Origin: Bacillota bacterium
GTDB lineage: Bacteria; Bacillota; Clostridia; Oscillospirales; Ruminococcaceae
Direction: 5' to 3'
Assembly: GCA_023431215.1 (NCBI GenBank)
Contig: JAEYXR010000048.1
Span: forward strand, 6,442 to 70,441
DNA: 64,000 nt
The translations under genes and the position numbers were made by a program. The notes under the pieces were generated by a model. It was given only the letters and a program-made list of their open reading frames with translations, had not been told where the DNA came from and made no database searches. Shown in pieces: positions 43,410-51,349 of this stretch (its first letter is position 1; each line of letters opens with the position of its first letter).

Positions 43410-44453
43410 TCACCTGTTTTTGGCCAGCTTGATGGCATACTCAATGGCGTTAACCAAGCTAAGCTCATTGGAGGTACCCTTTCCTGCTTGATCAAAGCCT
43501 GTTCCATGGTCAACACTGGTACGAATAATAGGAAGTCCCAGGGTAATATTGACACCCTCTACTGCCAGCCATCGACCTTGGTCCCGGTCATACTTAAACC
43601 CTACTGTTTTTAGGGGAATATGTCCTTGGTCGTGATACATGGCCACTACAATGTCATACCAGCCTCCCAAAGCCTTAGAAAACAGACTGTCGGGGGGAAG
43701 CGGCCCTTCGGCAAGGATTCCTTCGCTGCAAGCCTGGTGTATAGCCGGAATAATTTCTTCTATTTCTTCGGTGCCAAACAGCCCGTTTTCTCCTGCATGG
43801 GGGTTTAACCCGGCTACGGCAACTCTGGGGGAAGTAATCCCCAAGTTTTTGCATGCGCTGTGGGCAATGCGGATAACATCCAGCACTCGCTCTTTTTTTA
43901 CCCGGTCGCAGGCCTGGCGCAGGCTACAGTGGGTGGATACATGCACGACCCGTAAATCGTGGTGAGCAAGCATCATGGTATATTTTTGAGTATTGGTGTA
44001 AGCAGCATAAATCTCGGTGTGTCCGTCAAAATGCAAACCTTGAGGCTGCAGTGCCAAATTCATAGATTCTTTGCATAATGCATTGGTACAGGTGGCATCC
44101 ACCAGTCCCTGCTGAGCCAGTTCTATAACCTTGCGCACACACTGAAAGGCTGCGTTTCCGCACATGGGAGAAATCTCACCATAAGATAGGTTATCCATTT
44201 CAACAAGCTCCAGATGAAAAACATCTATGGTGCCATAAGTAAACTTAGCCTCTCCAACAGACGAGACCGGGTTAATAGCTATCTGCGGCTGGCCGGCGAT
44301 GGCTTTTATAGCTTCAAGCACCTTGGCATCACCGACGACAAGTGGACGACAATGCCGGTAAAGCTCAGGATTTGCCAGAGCCTTTACCGTTAGTTCCGGC
44401 CCATTGCCGGCAGGGTCCCCCATGGTAATACCGATGATGGGGCGCATATCCAT
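43410..44453 (-). CDS. PdxA2-like 4-phosphoerythronate/threonate dehydrogenase
   Basis: The 347-residue PdxA-family enzyme has GITMGDPAGNGPELTVKA and three metal His: FDGHTEIYA, AMYHDQGHIPLK and TSVDHGTGFDQAG. PdxA proper acts in vitamin B6 synthesis, but PdxA2 oxidises and decarboxylates 4-phospho-D-threonate or erythronate to dihydroxyacetone phosphate. Pairing with the DUF1537 kinase gene in the same island favours PdxA2. Start is ATG after AAGGAGG; twelve extra in-frame codons overlap the aldolase gene and have no site. Confidence 0.9.
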   Translation of the reverse strand: MDMRPIIGITMGDPAGNGPELTVKALANPELYRHCRPLVVGDAKVLEAIKAIAGQPQIAINPVSSVGEAKFTYGTIDVFHLELVEMDNLSYGEISPMCGNAAFQCVRKVIELAQQGLVDATCTNALCKESMNLALQPQGLHFDGHTEIYAAYTNTQKYTMMLAHHDLRVVHVSTHCSLRQACDRVKKERVLDVIRIAHSACKNLGITSPRVAVAGLNPHAGENGLFGTEEIEEIIPAIHQACSEGILAEGPLPPDSLFSKALGGWYDIVVAMYHDQGHIPLKTVGFKYDRDQGRWLAVEGVNITLGLPIIRTSVDHGTGFDQAGKGTSNELSLVNAIEYAIKLAKNR

Positions 44454-44482
44454 TGGAAAAACCTCCTTGCTGTGTCTAATGA

Positions 44483-45388
44483 TCAACACATGCCCTTTTC
44501 AGCGTTTTCTTTCAGCACTTTTTTCAAAGCCTCTATGCCTTCCTCGGGCAGCTGATTAAAGGGTGCGCGGCATTTGCCCACAGGGTATCCCAAAAGATTG
44601 ACGGCTGTTTTGACCACGGTATTGGGGTTGCCAAACCTAAAGCAACCACGGAAGGAGCGAATGCTGTCCTGATATACTCTTGCCTCTTCCAGATTCCCCT
44701 TAATAAAGCTGTCGTAAATGGAAGCCATGGTTTTTGGGTAAACATTGGAGCATCCGGCAATGCCGCCTGTGCCACCTGCAAGCAGTGTCCAAAGAATCAG
44801 GCTGTCATTTCCGCTTAATACACCAAAGCCGGGCACGTCCCTGGTCTGCTCAATGTATTGCAAAATATTGTCAAAGTTTCCGCTGGAGTCTTTTGCACCT
44901 ACAATATTTTTAAAGTCATGAGCCAGACGGCCTACGGTAGCAGGTGCCAGGGTATTACCGGTTCTGGCGGGAATGTTGTACAGCACAATAGGCATATCAA
45001 CAGAAGAAGCAACCGCCTTGTAATGCTCGTACAGCTCGTTTGCACTGGCAGCCGCAAAGCTGGGTGTGATAATAGAAAGCACATCAGCACCCGCTTTTTC
45101 GGCCATTTTACACTGTTCTATGGTTTCTTTTGTGCCTACGCAGCCGGTCCCTGCGTAAACCGGAACACGTCCCGCAGTTTCTTCTACAACCGTTTCCAGC
45201 ACCAGCTGCTTTTCCTGGGCGTTTAAAATATACCCTTCTCCGTTGGTACCAAAGCAAAAAATAGCATGAGAGCCATTTTCTATCTGCCGGTTGACCTGCT
45301 GGCGCAAAACCTGTAGGTTAATGGATTCATCCTCGTTCATGGGGGTTACCAAGGCCGGAATGATTCCTTTAATTTCAACATTTTTCAT
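44483..45388 (-). CDS. DapA-family aldolase (dihydrodipicolinate synthase/KDG aldolase-like)
   Basis: The 301-residue class I aldolase has GIIPALVTPMNEDESI, CFGTNGEGYIL (the substrate carboxylate loop), the catalytic Tyr in VLYNIPARTG and the Schiff-base Lys in VGAKDSSGN. The GxNGE variant and placement beside a PdxA2 gene point to a sugar-acid aldolase, such as a 2-keto-3-deoxy acid lyase, and not lysine synthesis. Its ATG follows AAAGGAG. The product and substrate are inferences from context. Confidence 0.88.
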   Translation of the reverse strand: MKNVEIKGIIPALVTPMNEDESINLQVLRQQVNRQIENGSHAIFCFGTNGEGYILNAQEKQLVLETVVEETAGRVPVYAGTGCVGTKETIEQCKMAEKAGADVLSIITPSFAAASANELYEHYKAVASSVDMPIVLYNIPARTGNTLAPATVGRLAHDFKNIVGAKDSSGNFDNILQYIEQTRDVPGFGVLSGNDSLILWTLLAGGTGGIAGCSNVYPKTMASIYDSFIKGNLEEARVYQDSIRSFRGCFRFGNPNTVVKTAVNLLGYPVGKCRAPFNQLPEEGIEALKKVLKENAEKGMC

Positions 45389-45547
45389 AGGGGCAGCTCC
45401 TTTCGTCTGGACAGCGGCATCTGCTTTTCATTTTTGTAATAAAAGCAATAATTTGCCATAGCAAAACAATAAACTGTTATCTCTTTGGGTTTTAAACGCA
45501 ACGCTAACCCTCTATATGCCTGTATTATAACTGTGCAGTTTTTTGTT

Positions 45548-46717
45548 TTAGTGTGGTGGCATTAAAAGCTGAGAATACAGCATTCGTGCGTTATTGGCAG
45601 TCAGTGTGCGCATGTTGTTGTTCAGCAGCCGTGTTACCTGCATAGCAGCAGCCACCAGCAGCTCCAAATCCTCAGCGGGTACGCCAAAGGCGGTAAGGCT
45701 TGTGGGAATATTCAAATGCTGCACAATGTCTTCCAGCCATTGCAACATATAGGTGCTTTTTTCCTCATGGGTTGTGCAATTGGTGTGTTTATGGACACAG
45801 CGGTCAAAGGCAGCTGCAAATTTTTCTCTGCAGCAGGGCTCGTTAAAACGCATCACCGGTGCCAGCAGCATAGCGTTGGAGACACCGTGGGGGATGTGAT
45901 ACTTGCCCCCCAACGGGTAACTAAGAGCATGGACTGCCGTAGTTCCCGAAGCAGTGATGGCCACCCCTGCAAAAAAACTTGCCAGCTGCATTTTATTCTT
46001 GGCCTCCATGGCGTCGGGATTGTCACAAGCTTCTTCAATGTTGTTAAGAATTATGTCCAGTGCTTCCAAGGCAAATAAATCGCTGAAAGGGTTAGCCTTG
46101 TTGGCGGTATAGCATTCAATGGCATGAGCCAATGCATCCACACCTGTTGCGGCTGCAATGCTTCTGGGCAGTTTTTTTATCATTTGGGCGTCCAGTATTA
46201 CGGCGTCCGGTATCATACAGGAGTTTACAATGCCCACCTTCAATTCTTTTTCAGGCACCGACACAATGGCGTTGGGGGTAGCTTCTGCCCCTGTTCCTGC
46301 GGTGGTGGGCACCACAATGGTCTTTACCTGCTTTTGGGCAAGGGTGGGCTCGTCAAGCAGTGACTTCACCGTATAGTCTCCTGTAGCCAGCACACTTGCC
46401 AGCTTGGCAGCATCAATTACACTGCCGCCGCCTACCGCCAAAATACAGTCTGCCTCCAGGTTTCTAAAAGCATCCACCATCTTCTGCACCTGCATATAGG
46501 TAGGCTCTGGAGGTAGGTCATTGAGTATTGATACCTGAGCTGCAGACTTTGCATATGCCAGCACAGGTTCCAACAGACCAGCCGCCTCAACCCCTTTATC
46601 GGTGAACACTGCCACACGCTTTACGCCACCTTGCAGCAATAGAGTTTTTATATTTTCCAATGCGCCGATACCGCTGTAAACCGCGCCGGGCATTTTTAAA
46701 TGATATTGAGTAAGCAT
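45548..46717 (-). CDS. Iron-containing alcohol dehydrogenase
   Basis: The 389-residue group III ADH has the NAD-binding GGGSVIDAAK, and the metal site residues D and H in DALAHAIECY plus HALSYPLGGKYHIPHGVSNA. Typical length. In this island it may reduce an aldehyde from the aldolase, for example glycolaldehyde or lactaldehyde, or oxidise a hydroxyacid. ATG follows AGAAGGGG. A 15-base gap separates it from the kinase gene, so the two are co-transcribed. Confidence 0.92.
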   Translation of the reverse strand: MLTQYHLKMPGAVYSGIGALENIKTLLLQGGVKRVAVFTDKGVEAAGLLEPVLAYAKSAAQVSILNDLPPEPTYMQVQKMVDAFRNLEADCILAVGGGSVIDAAKLASVLATGDYTVKSLLDEPTLAQKQVKTIVVPTTAGTGAEATPNAIVSVPEKELKVGIVNSCMIPDAVILDAQMIKKLPRSIAAATGVDALAHAIECYTANKANPFSDLFALEALDIILNNIEEACDNPDAMEAKNKMQLASFFAGVAITASGTTAVHALSYPLGGKYHIPHGVSNAMLLAPVMRFNEPCCREKFAAAFDRCVHKHTNCTTHEEKSTYMLQWLEDIVQHLNIPTSLTAFGVPAEDLELLVAAAMQVTRLLNNNMRTLTANNARMLYSQLLMPPH

Positions 46718-46731
46718 ATTAGACCCCTTCT

Positions 46732-48012
46732 TTATTGTGGTTGCGTACCATTAAAATCCATACCTTGAATCTTGGCGGAAAGCTCTGTCAGCAGCTGTTC
46801 ACCCCCAAATCCTCCCGATTTGGAAATTAACTGAAAGGTCTGTCCGCAATATTCCAGACGAGAAAGAACCACCCCGCCCGAAAGCTCACAAATAGGCTCC
46901 AGCACATCACAACCAATTTGCTGCATAAAGGCCAGCAGCGTATCTCCACCGGTAATCATCAGGTTCTTTTTTACTCCACTGTCCAGCAGCTTTTTTACCA
47001 AACAACCTATTCTTTTGGCAACTTCAGTACGGAGCTGCTCTAAAGACAACTCTGCCTGTGCCTCATTCCTGCCTGTGGGTAACAGCTCCTCTAGGTCCTC
47101 GGCTAGCTCGTTGGTATCAATAATAACATCCTCATTGGCTTCGCAAAGCTTTACCCATTGTTTGATGGTTTCTTTGCCTTCCTGAGTTTCCGGCCAGCCG
47201 GGTTTTAGCTTTTGATGTGCAGTCAACCGGATATGGGTAAACCCCTGCTGTGCAGCAGCGGCTATTTGCTGCTGGGTAATGGGGTTTACACTGCCGCAGG
47301 CTACCAAAAGGCCTTTATCAAAGCTTGGAAGTGTAGGAATGTGGCCGCTCAAACCCATTAATGCAGGCAGCATGGCGGCAAACCCGGCACAGCCTGCCAA
47401 CAGATGCAGTTCCCCTCTTTCTTCCAGACAATTGGCAATGGCTGTCAAATCCCCGTCTTCTACTGCATCATAAAGCAGTATTCCTTGATGTGGGGCAGCA
47501 GCCTGCAATGTAACCTTATGTACTGCCGTTGGGGTTTGAGCCGCAATAATCTGCGAAACATCTGAAACCAGCACCGGCTCAAAAGGGTCTTTACCAAAGG
47601 GACTTTGTGCCACCGGAACGCCATTTACATAGTGGATGCCGTCTACGGTGGTTCTGCCCTGCTTTGGAAAAGCCGGCACAAAGTGCAGCCGCTGCTCTTT
47701 GGTGCCTGCCAGCATGGCGGCAAGCTCACTGCCAATGTTGCCCCGCAGTGCCGAATCTGTCTTTTTATACAGGTAAGGAATGCCAGCCTTTTGCGCCCGG
47801 CGGGCAATCTCTACAATAATGTCGTATGCCTGCCCGGGAGAAAGATGGCGGGTTTCGGCATCCTGTACCAGCACTTCTACACCGCTGTTTGTTTTTTCAT
47901 AATCACACCCGCGGCTGACCACCACCCGGGTGGCCGCGCCGCTGGCAGAAAACTGAACACCGGTATCCAATGCTCCGGTAAAATCGTCCGCAATAATCAA
48001 AAGCTTTACCAT
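46732..48012 (-). CDS. Four-carbon acid sugar kinase (DUF1537, DtnK/OtnK-like)
   Basis: The protein has about 426 residues. The N-terminal DUF1537 domain begins VKLLIIADDFTGALDTGVQF and includes KKTDSALRGNIGSELAAML; the C-terminal domain carries MITGGDTLLAFM and SGGVVLSRLE. DtnK and OtnK phosphorylate D-threonate or 3-oxo-tetronate at O4, feeding PdxA2 or an aldolase. The start is uncertain: the ATG here has only a weak GGAA site, and a TTG 33 bases upstream overlaps the permease stop. Confidence 0.9.
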   Translation of the reverse strand: MVKLLIIADDFTGALDTGVQFSASGAATRVVVSRGCDYEKTNSGVEVLVQDAETRHLSPGQAYDIIVEIARRAQKAGIPYLYKKTDSALRGNIGSELAAMLAGTKEQRLHFVPAFPKQGRTTVDGIHYVNGVPVAQSPFGKDPFEPVLVSDVSQIIAAQTPTAVHKVTLQAAAPHQGILLYDAVEDGDLTAIANCLEERGELHLLAGCAGFAAMLPALMGLSGHIPTLPSFDKGLLVACGSVNPITQQQIAAAAQQGFTHIRLTAHQKLKPGWPETQEGKETIKQWVKLCEANEDVIIDTNELAEDLEELLPTGRNEAQAELSLEQLRTEVAKRIGCLVKKLLDSGVKKNLMITGGDTLLAFMQQIGCDVLEPICELSGGVVLSRLEYCGQTFQLISKSGGFGGEQLLTELSAKIQGMDFNGTQPQ

Positions 48013-48034
48013 AGGCTGTACATTCCAATCTTTT

Positions 48035-49975
48035 TTATGCTGCAACGGGGTTGCTGGTTAGTTTTTTATGCTTGAGGTAGCAGTATACCAATATGATAGC
48101 GCCGATAATACCGCCAACAATGGTTAACGCCATTATTGGAAGTACAATAGCTACTGCAACAACCATCATCAAAATACGTAGGGGTATATTGTTAATGGCA
48201 TAAAAGAGATAGCCGGAAATGCTTGCGGCCAAAAAGATAATGCCGTAGACCAAAATCAAAACGTTGATAACGATCTCCATGAAAGTACCCATGAGCAGCA
48301 GAGAGGGTTCAAATACAAACACATAGGGAACCAGGAAAGAAACCAATGAATATGCAAAGGCTGTCCATCCGGTTTTCCAGGAGCTTGCCCCTGCTATGCC
48401 CGCCGCAGTAAAGGAAGCTAGGCAAACGGGAGGAGTGATTTGCGCAATAACGCCAAAGTAGAAAATGAACATATTGGCACACAGCACAGGAATTCCCAGG
48501 CTGATAAGGGTGGAGCAGAACAAAATATTGGCTATGAGGTATGCTGCAACGGTTGGCAGTGCCATACCCAGCAAAATGCATCCCAACATGGCAAAGATAA
48601 GTGCCAGGGCTGTGCTGGAGCTTCCGGCGGCGCTGATGAGCTTGGTGAGCTTGTTGGCAACACCGCTCTGCACCACAATACCAATCATAATACCGCAGGC
48701 TGCGGTTGGAATGGCAATGTTGGCAGCCTGCTTGGCACCGTCCATGATAGCATCTACAAACTGCTTTGCACTCATCCGTGTCTTAGGAGAGAAAAGGCTA
48801 ACAACTATAGCCATGCCGGTGCCAACCAAAGCGGCACGGGTAAGAGAGCTTCCCATAAATATCATGGCTACCAGCAGCAAAATGGGCAGCAGCTGATACA
48901 GGCGAGGGGTAATGGGGTCACTGTGGAACACAATTTTTTCCTGCACCTGGGTAAGGCTGCGACGCTTTGCAAGAAAATGCACCAATAAAAACACCGACCC
49001 GTAGTAGCAAAGGGCTGGTATGATTGCTGCCATGGCAATTTTGGTGTAGCTTATACCAATCATTTCTGCCATGATAAAGGCGCCTACCCCCATAATGGGA
49101 GGCATAATCTGGCCACCGGTAGAAGCCACAGCCTCAATGGCTCCTGCCTGCTCGGGGGTGTAGCCCGCTTTTTTCATCAAGGGTATGGTCATAACACCGG
49201 TGCTGGTAACGTTGGCAACCGCACTGCCGGAAATCATGCCCATCAGCCCGCTGGAAACCACTGCCGCCTTGGCAGGTCCGCCGGCTGTTTTGTCGCTCAT
49301 CTTCATTCCCAAATCAATGAGAACCTGGCCGCCGCCGCAAACCGAAAAGAATGCGCCAAACAGCAGGAAATAGAAGAGTGTATTGACCGAGCTGGAAAGA
49401 GGAGAGCCCAGAATACCGTTGACATCCATCACCATCACTTCGCCAAAGCCCTGCCAGCTCATGCCACGGAAGCGGAACATACCGGGAATATGCTGACCAA
49501 TAAAGGCATAGGCAATAAAAATGCAGATAAAGATGAACAAATTCATACCCATGGTACGCCGTACAGCTTCCATTACCACAAACAAAAGCAAATAAGCACA
49601 CAAAAGGTCAGCAGTGGTCATAACATCTACATTGTAAATACGATTTTGCAGATAAGATAGGTTGGAAATAAAGTAGAAGGCAATATAGGCAATTGCGCCC
49701 TGCAGCACAATGTCATAGCCCCATGCCAGAGTTTTGGTGAGGGGAGATGTACATTTGTCTGCCACGGGTTTGAACAAAAAGGCAATGGAAAGGCCAAGGC
49801 AAAGATGAATAGGCACCTGAATCCATTTATCCAAGGGCTTATAAAGAGCAATATAAAGCTGAAAACAAACTAAAATAACCGAAAGAACAGCCAATACCCC
49901 ATAACGCCATTTGGGCATGGCTGCTTTGGGTTTTTCGGCGGGGACGTTGCCAACTGCGGCAGAAACTTTTTTCAC
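48035..49975 (-). CDS. TRAP transporter fused DctQM permease (TAXI type)
   Basis: The 646-residue membrane protein joins a small four-span DctQ-like part (residues about 25-180) with a large DctM-like part. Family marks are GGGQVLIDLGMKMSDKTAGGPAKAAVVSSGLMGMISGSAVANV and GGQIMPPIMGVGAFIMAE. This fused form works with TAXI binding proteins and Na+ gradients to import carboxylates. Start is a GTG after AAGGAGG. It lies between the TAXI lipoprotein and the kinase gene, so its cargo is most likely the island's sugar acid. Confidence 0.94.
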   Translation of the reverse strand: MKKVSAAVGNVPAEKPKAAMPKWRYGVLAVLSVILVCFQLYIALYKPLDKWIQVPIHLCLGLSIAFLFKPVADKCTSPLTKTLAWGYDIVLQGAIAYIAFYFISNLSYLQNRIYNVDVMTTADLLCAYLLLFVVMEAVRRTMGMNLFIFICIFIAYAFIGQHIPGMFRFRGMSWQGFGEVMVMDVNGILGSPLSSSVNTLFYFLLFGAFFSVCGGGQVLIDLGMKMSDKTAGGPAKAAVVSSGLMGMISGSAVANVTSTGVMTIPLMKKAGYTPEQAGAIEAVASTGGQIMPPIMGVGAFIMAEMIGISYTKIAMAAIIPALCYYGSVFLLVHFLAKRRSLTQVQEKIVFHSDPITPRLYQLLPILLLVAMIFMGSSLTRAALVGTGMAIVVSLFSPKTRMSAKQFVDAIMDGAKQAANIAIPTAACGIMIGIVVQSGVANKLTKLISAAGSSSTALALIFAMLGCILLGMALPTVAAYLIANILFCSTLISLGIPVLCANMFIFYFGVIAQITPPVCLASFTAAGIAGASSWKTGWTAFAYSLVSFLVPYVFVFEPSLLLMGTFMEIVINVLILVYGIIFLAASISGYLFYAINNIPLRILMMVVAVAIVLPIMALTIVGGIIGAIILVYCYLKHKKLTSNPVAA

Positions 49976-50058
49976 AACGAAACCTCCTTGATAAGGGACA
50001 AGACCGGGAGCCTGTCAGAACCCCGGTCTTGCCCAATCCTGTTCAAACCAGACCAACT

Positions 50059-51135
50059 TTATTTCATGTAGCCAGCTTCCTTGAAGTACTTGGCTGCGCC
50101 GGGATGAAGCTCAATGCCGCCAACTTTTTCAGATTCCCAGCAGGTTGCAGGGTCAAAGGGCTCAACAGAGCCAAGAACGCTTACCAGGTAATCGCGGTTT
50201 TCGCACATAATTTTGGTAAGGTTATACACCACATCCTCCTCCAGGTCAGAGCGGACGAAAATGCAGTCAGGGGTACCGGGGTTGGTAATTTCTGTGGTCT
50301 GTCCGCTAAAGGAGTTTGCGGGCAGAGTAACGCGCTGAAAGCCTTTTTCTTTTACAAAATACTCTACAGTCGCATCTTCCCACTGCATAAACTCAACATC
50401 ACAGGTCATGGCAATTTCAGTCATGGTGGAGGAGCTGGGAGAAGTGTGGTCCAGCATGTAGTCCAGCTTGCCGTCCTTTACCATAGAAGAAAGGTCAGAG
50501 CCGCCGCCATGGACAATGCTGCCGCCCCAGGATTTGATGTCATCCTCGGTGACGCCAAGGTATTCCAGCAAAAGTACAACCACCTCGTTATCCATAGAGC
50601 CTACAGGGCTGCAGCCAATGCGGATGGGCAGCTTTTGGCGAATGGCCTCTTCAATGGAAGAAACACTATGTTTCTTCATAAACGCCTTGCTCATAAAGTT
50701 AACGGCGCTGACGTTGGTAAGACCGCCCAGCATTGCCTTGTAGCCGGTAGCGGGGGCTTTGCCAAGGGTGCCCTTTTCGGCTGCCCATTTGGCAGGTGCA
50801 CCGTTGATAAAGGTCAGGTCGCATTTATTGCTTTGGAAAAGGTAGGGCGCACCCATGCCGCCGGGGCTGATGGGCTGTACGTCTACTGTGATTGCACCCT
50901 TTTCTTCCCACAGCTTGGCAAGCTCGGCAGAAAGATTGTAGTTGCTGGTACCTACCTCGTGGGTAGCAAACATCACATTTACCTGTGCAGCGGGAGCCGC
51001 ACTTGATGCAGGGGCAGACTCAGAGCTGGATGCAGGGGTGCTGCTTGCCGTAGGAGTAGATCCGCAAGCTGCCATTGTAGCACACATGACAGCAGCCATG
51101 CCAAATGCCAAAATCTTTTTTAAATGCTTTTTCAT
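50059..51135 (-). CDS. TAXI-family TRAP transporter substrate-binding lipoprotein
   Basis: The 358-residue protein has a lipoprotein signal (KKILAFGMAAVMCATMAAC), a Ser/Ala-rich linker, and a TAXI (NMT1-like) fold with NVMFATHEVGTSNYNLSAELA, the glycine-rich GGMGAPYLFQSNKCDLTFING, and IRIGCSPVGSMDNEVV. It is anchored outside and gives the ligand to the fused permease. As first gene of the island it sits by the divergent promoter with TGAAACA boxes. Ligand unknown, likely a sugar acid. Confidence 0.94.
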   Translation of the reverse strand: MKKHLKKILAFGMAAVMCATMAACGSTPTASSTPASSSESAPASSAAPAAQVNVMFATHEVGTSNYNLSAELAKLWEEKGAITVDVQPISPGGMGAPYLFQSNKCDLTFINGAPAKWAAEKGTLGKAPATGYKAMLGGLTNVSAVNFMSKAFMKKHSVSSIEEAIRQKLPIRIGCSPVGSMDNEVVVLLLEYLGVTEDDIKSWGGSIVHGGGSDLSSMVKDGKLDYMLDHTSPSSSTMTEIAMTCDVEFMQWEDATVEYFVKEKGFQRVTLPANSFSGQTTEITNPGTPDCIFVRSDLEEDVVYNLTKIMCENRDYLVSVLGSVEPFDPATCWESEKVGGIELHPGAAKYFKEAGYMK

Positions 51136-51222
51136 GGTTTGCCTCCATTCTATTTCATTGTTTTTTAAAACAACCCAATGCCCGGTTGCTTTGTTGCTTT
51201 CATTTTATTAAATATGGACGTG

Positions 51223-51318
51223 TGAAACAAGGATACCCGGACGCAAAATACGTTAAATTATGAAACACTGGTAAAAAATGTTTGTATTGTTATAGGCATA
51301 ATGGTATACTATGTTTCA
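51223..51318. promoter_or_regulatory. Divergent promoter region with three TGAAACA/TGTTTCA boxes
   Basis: TGAAACA occurs at 51223-51229 and 51261-51267 and its complement TGTTTCA at 51312-51318. The plus-strand promoter of the regulator is TTGTAT (51282-51287), 17 bases, TATACT (51305-51310), so the third box sits at its start site. On the minus strand a weak TTGTTT, 17 bases, TAAAAT promoter for the TAXI gene overlaps the first box. These are likely sites for the Fis-type regulator next door (inference). Confidence 0.55.
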
Positions 51319-51349
51319 ATATTAAACATTTTAGGAGGTGTGAAGTAAA

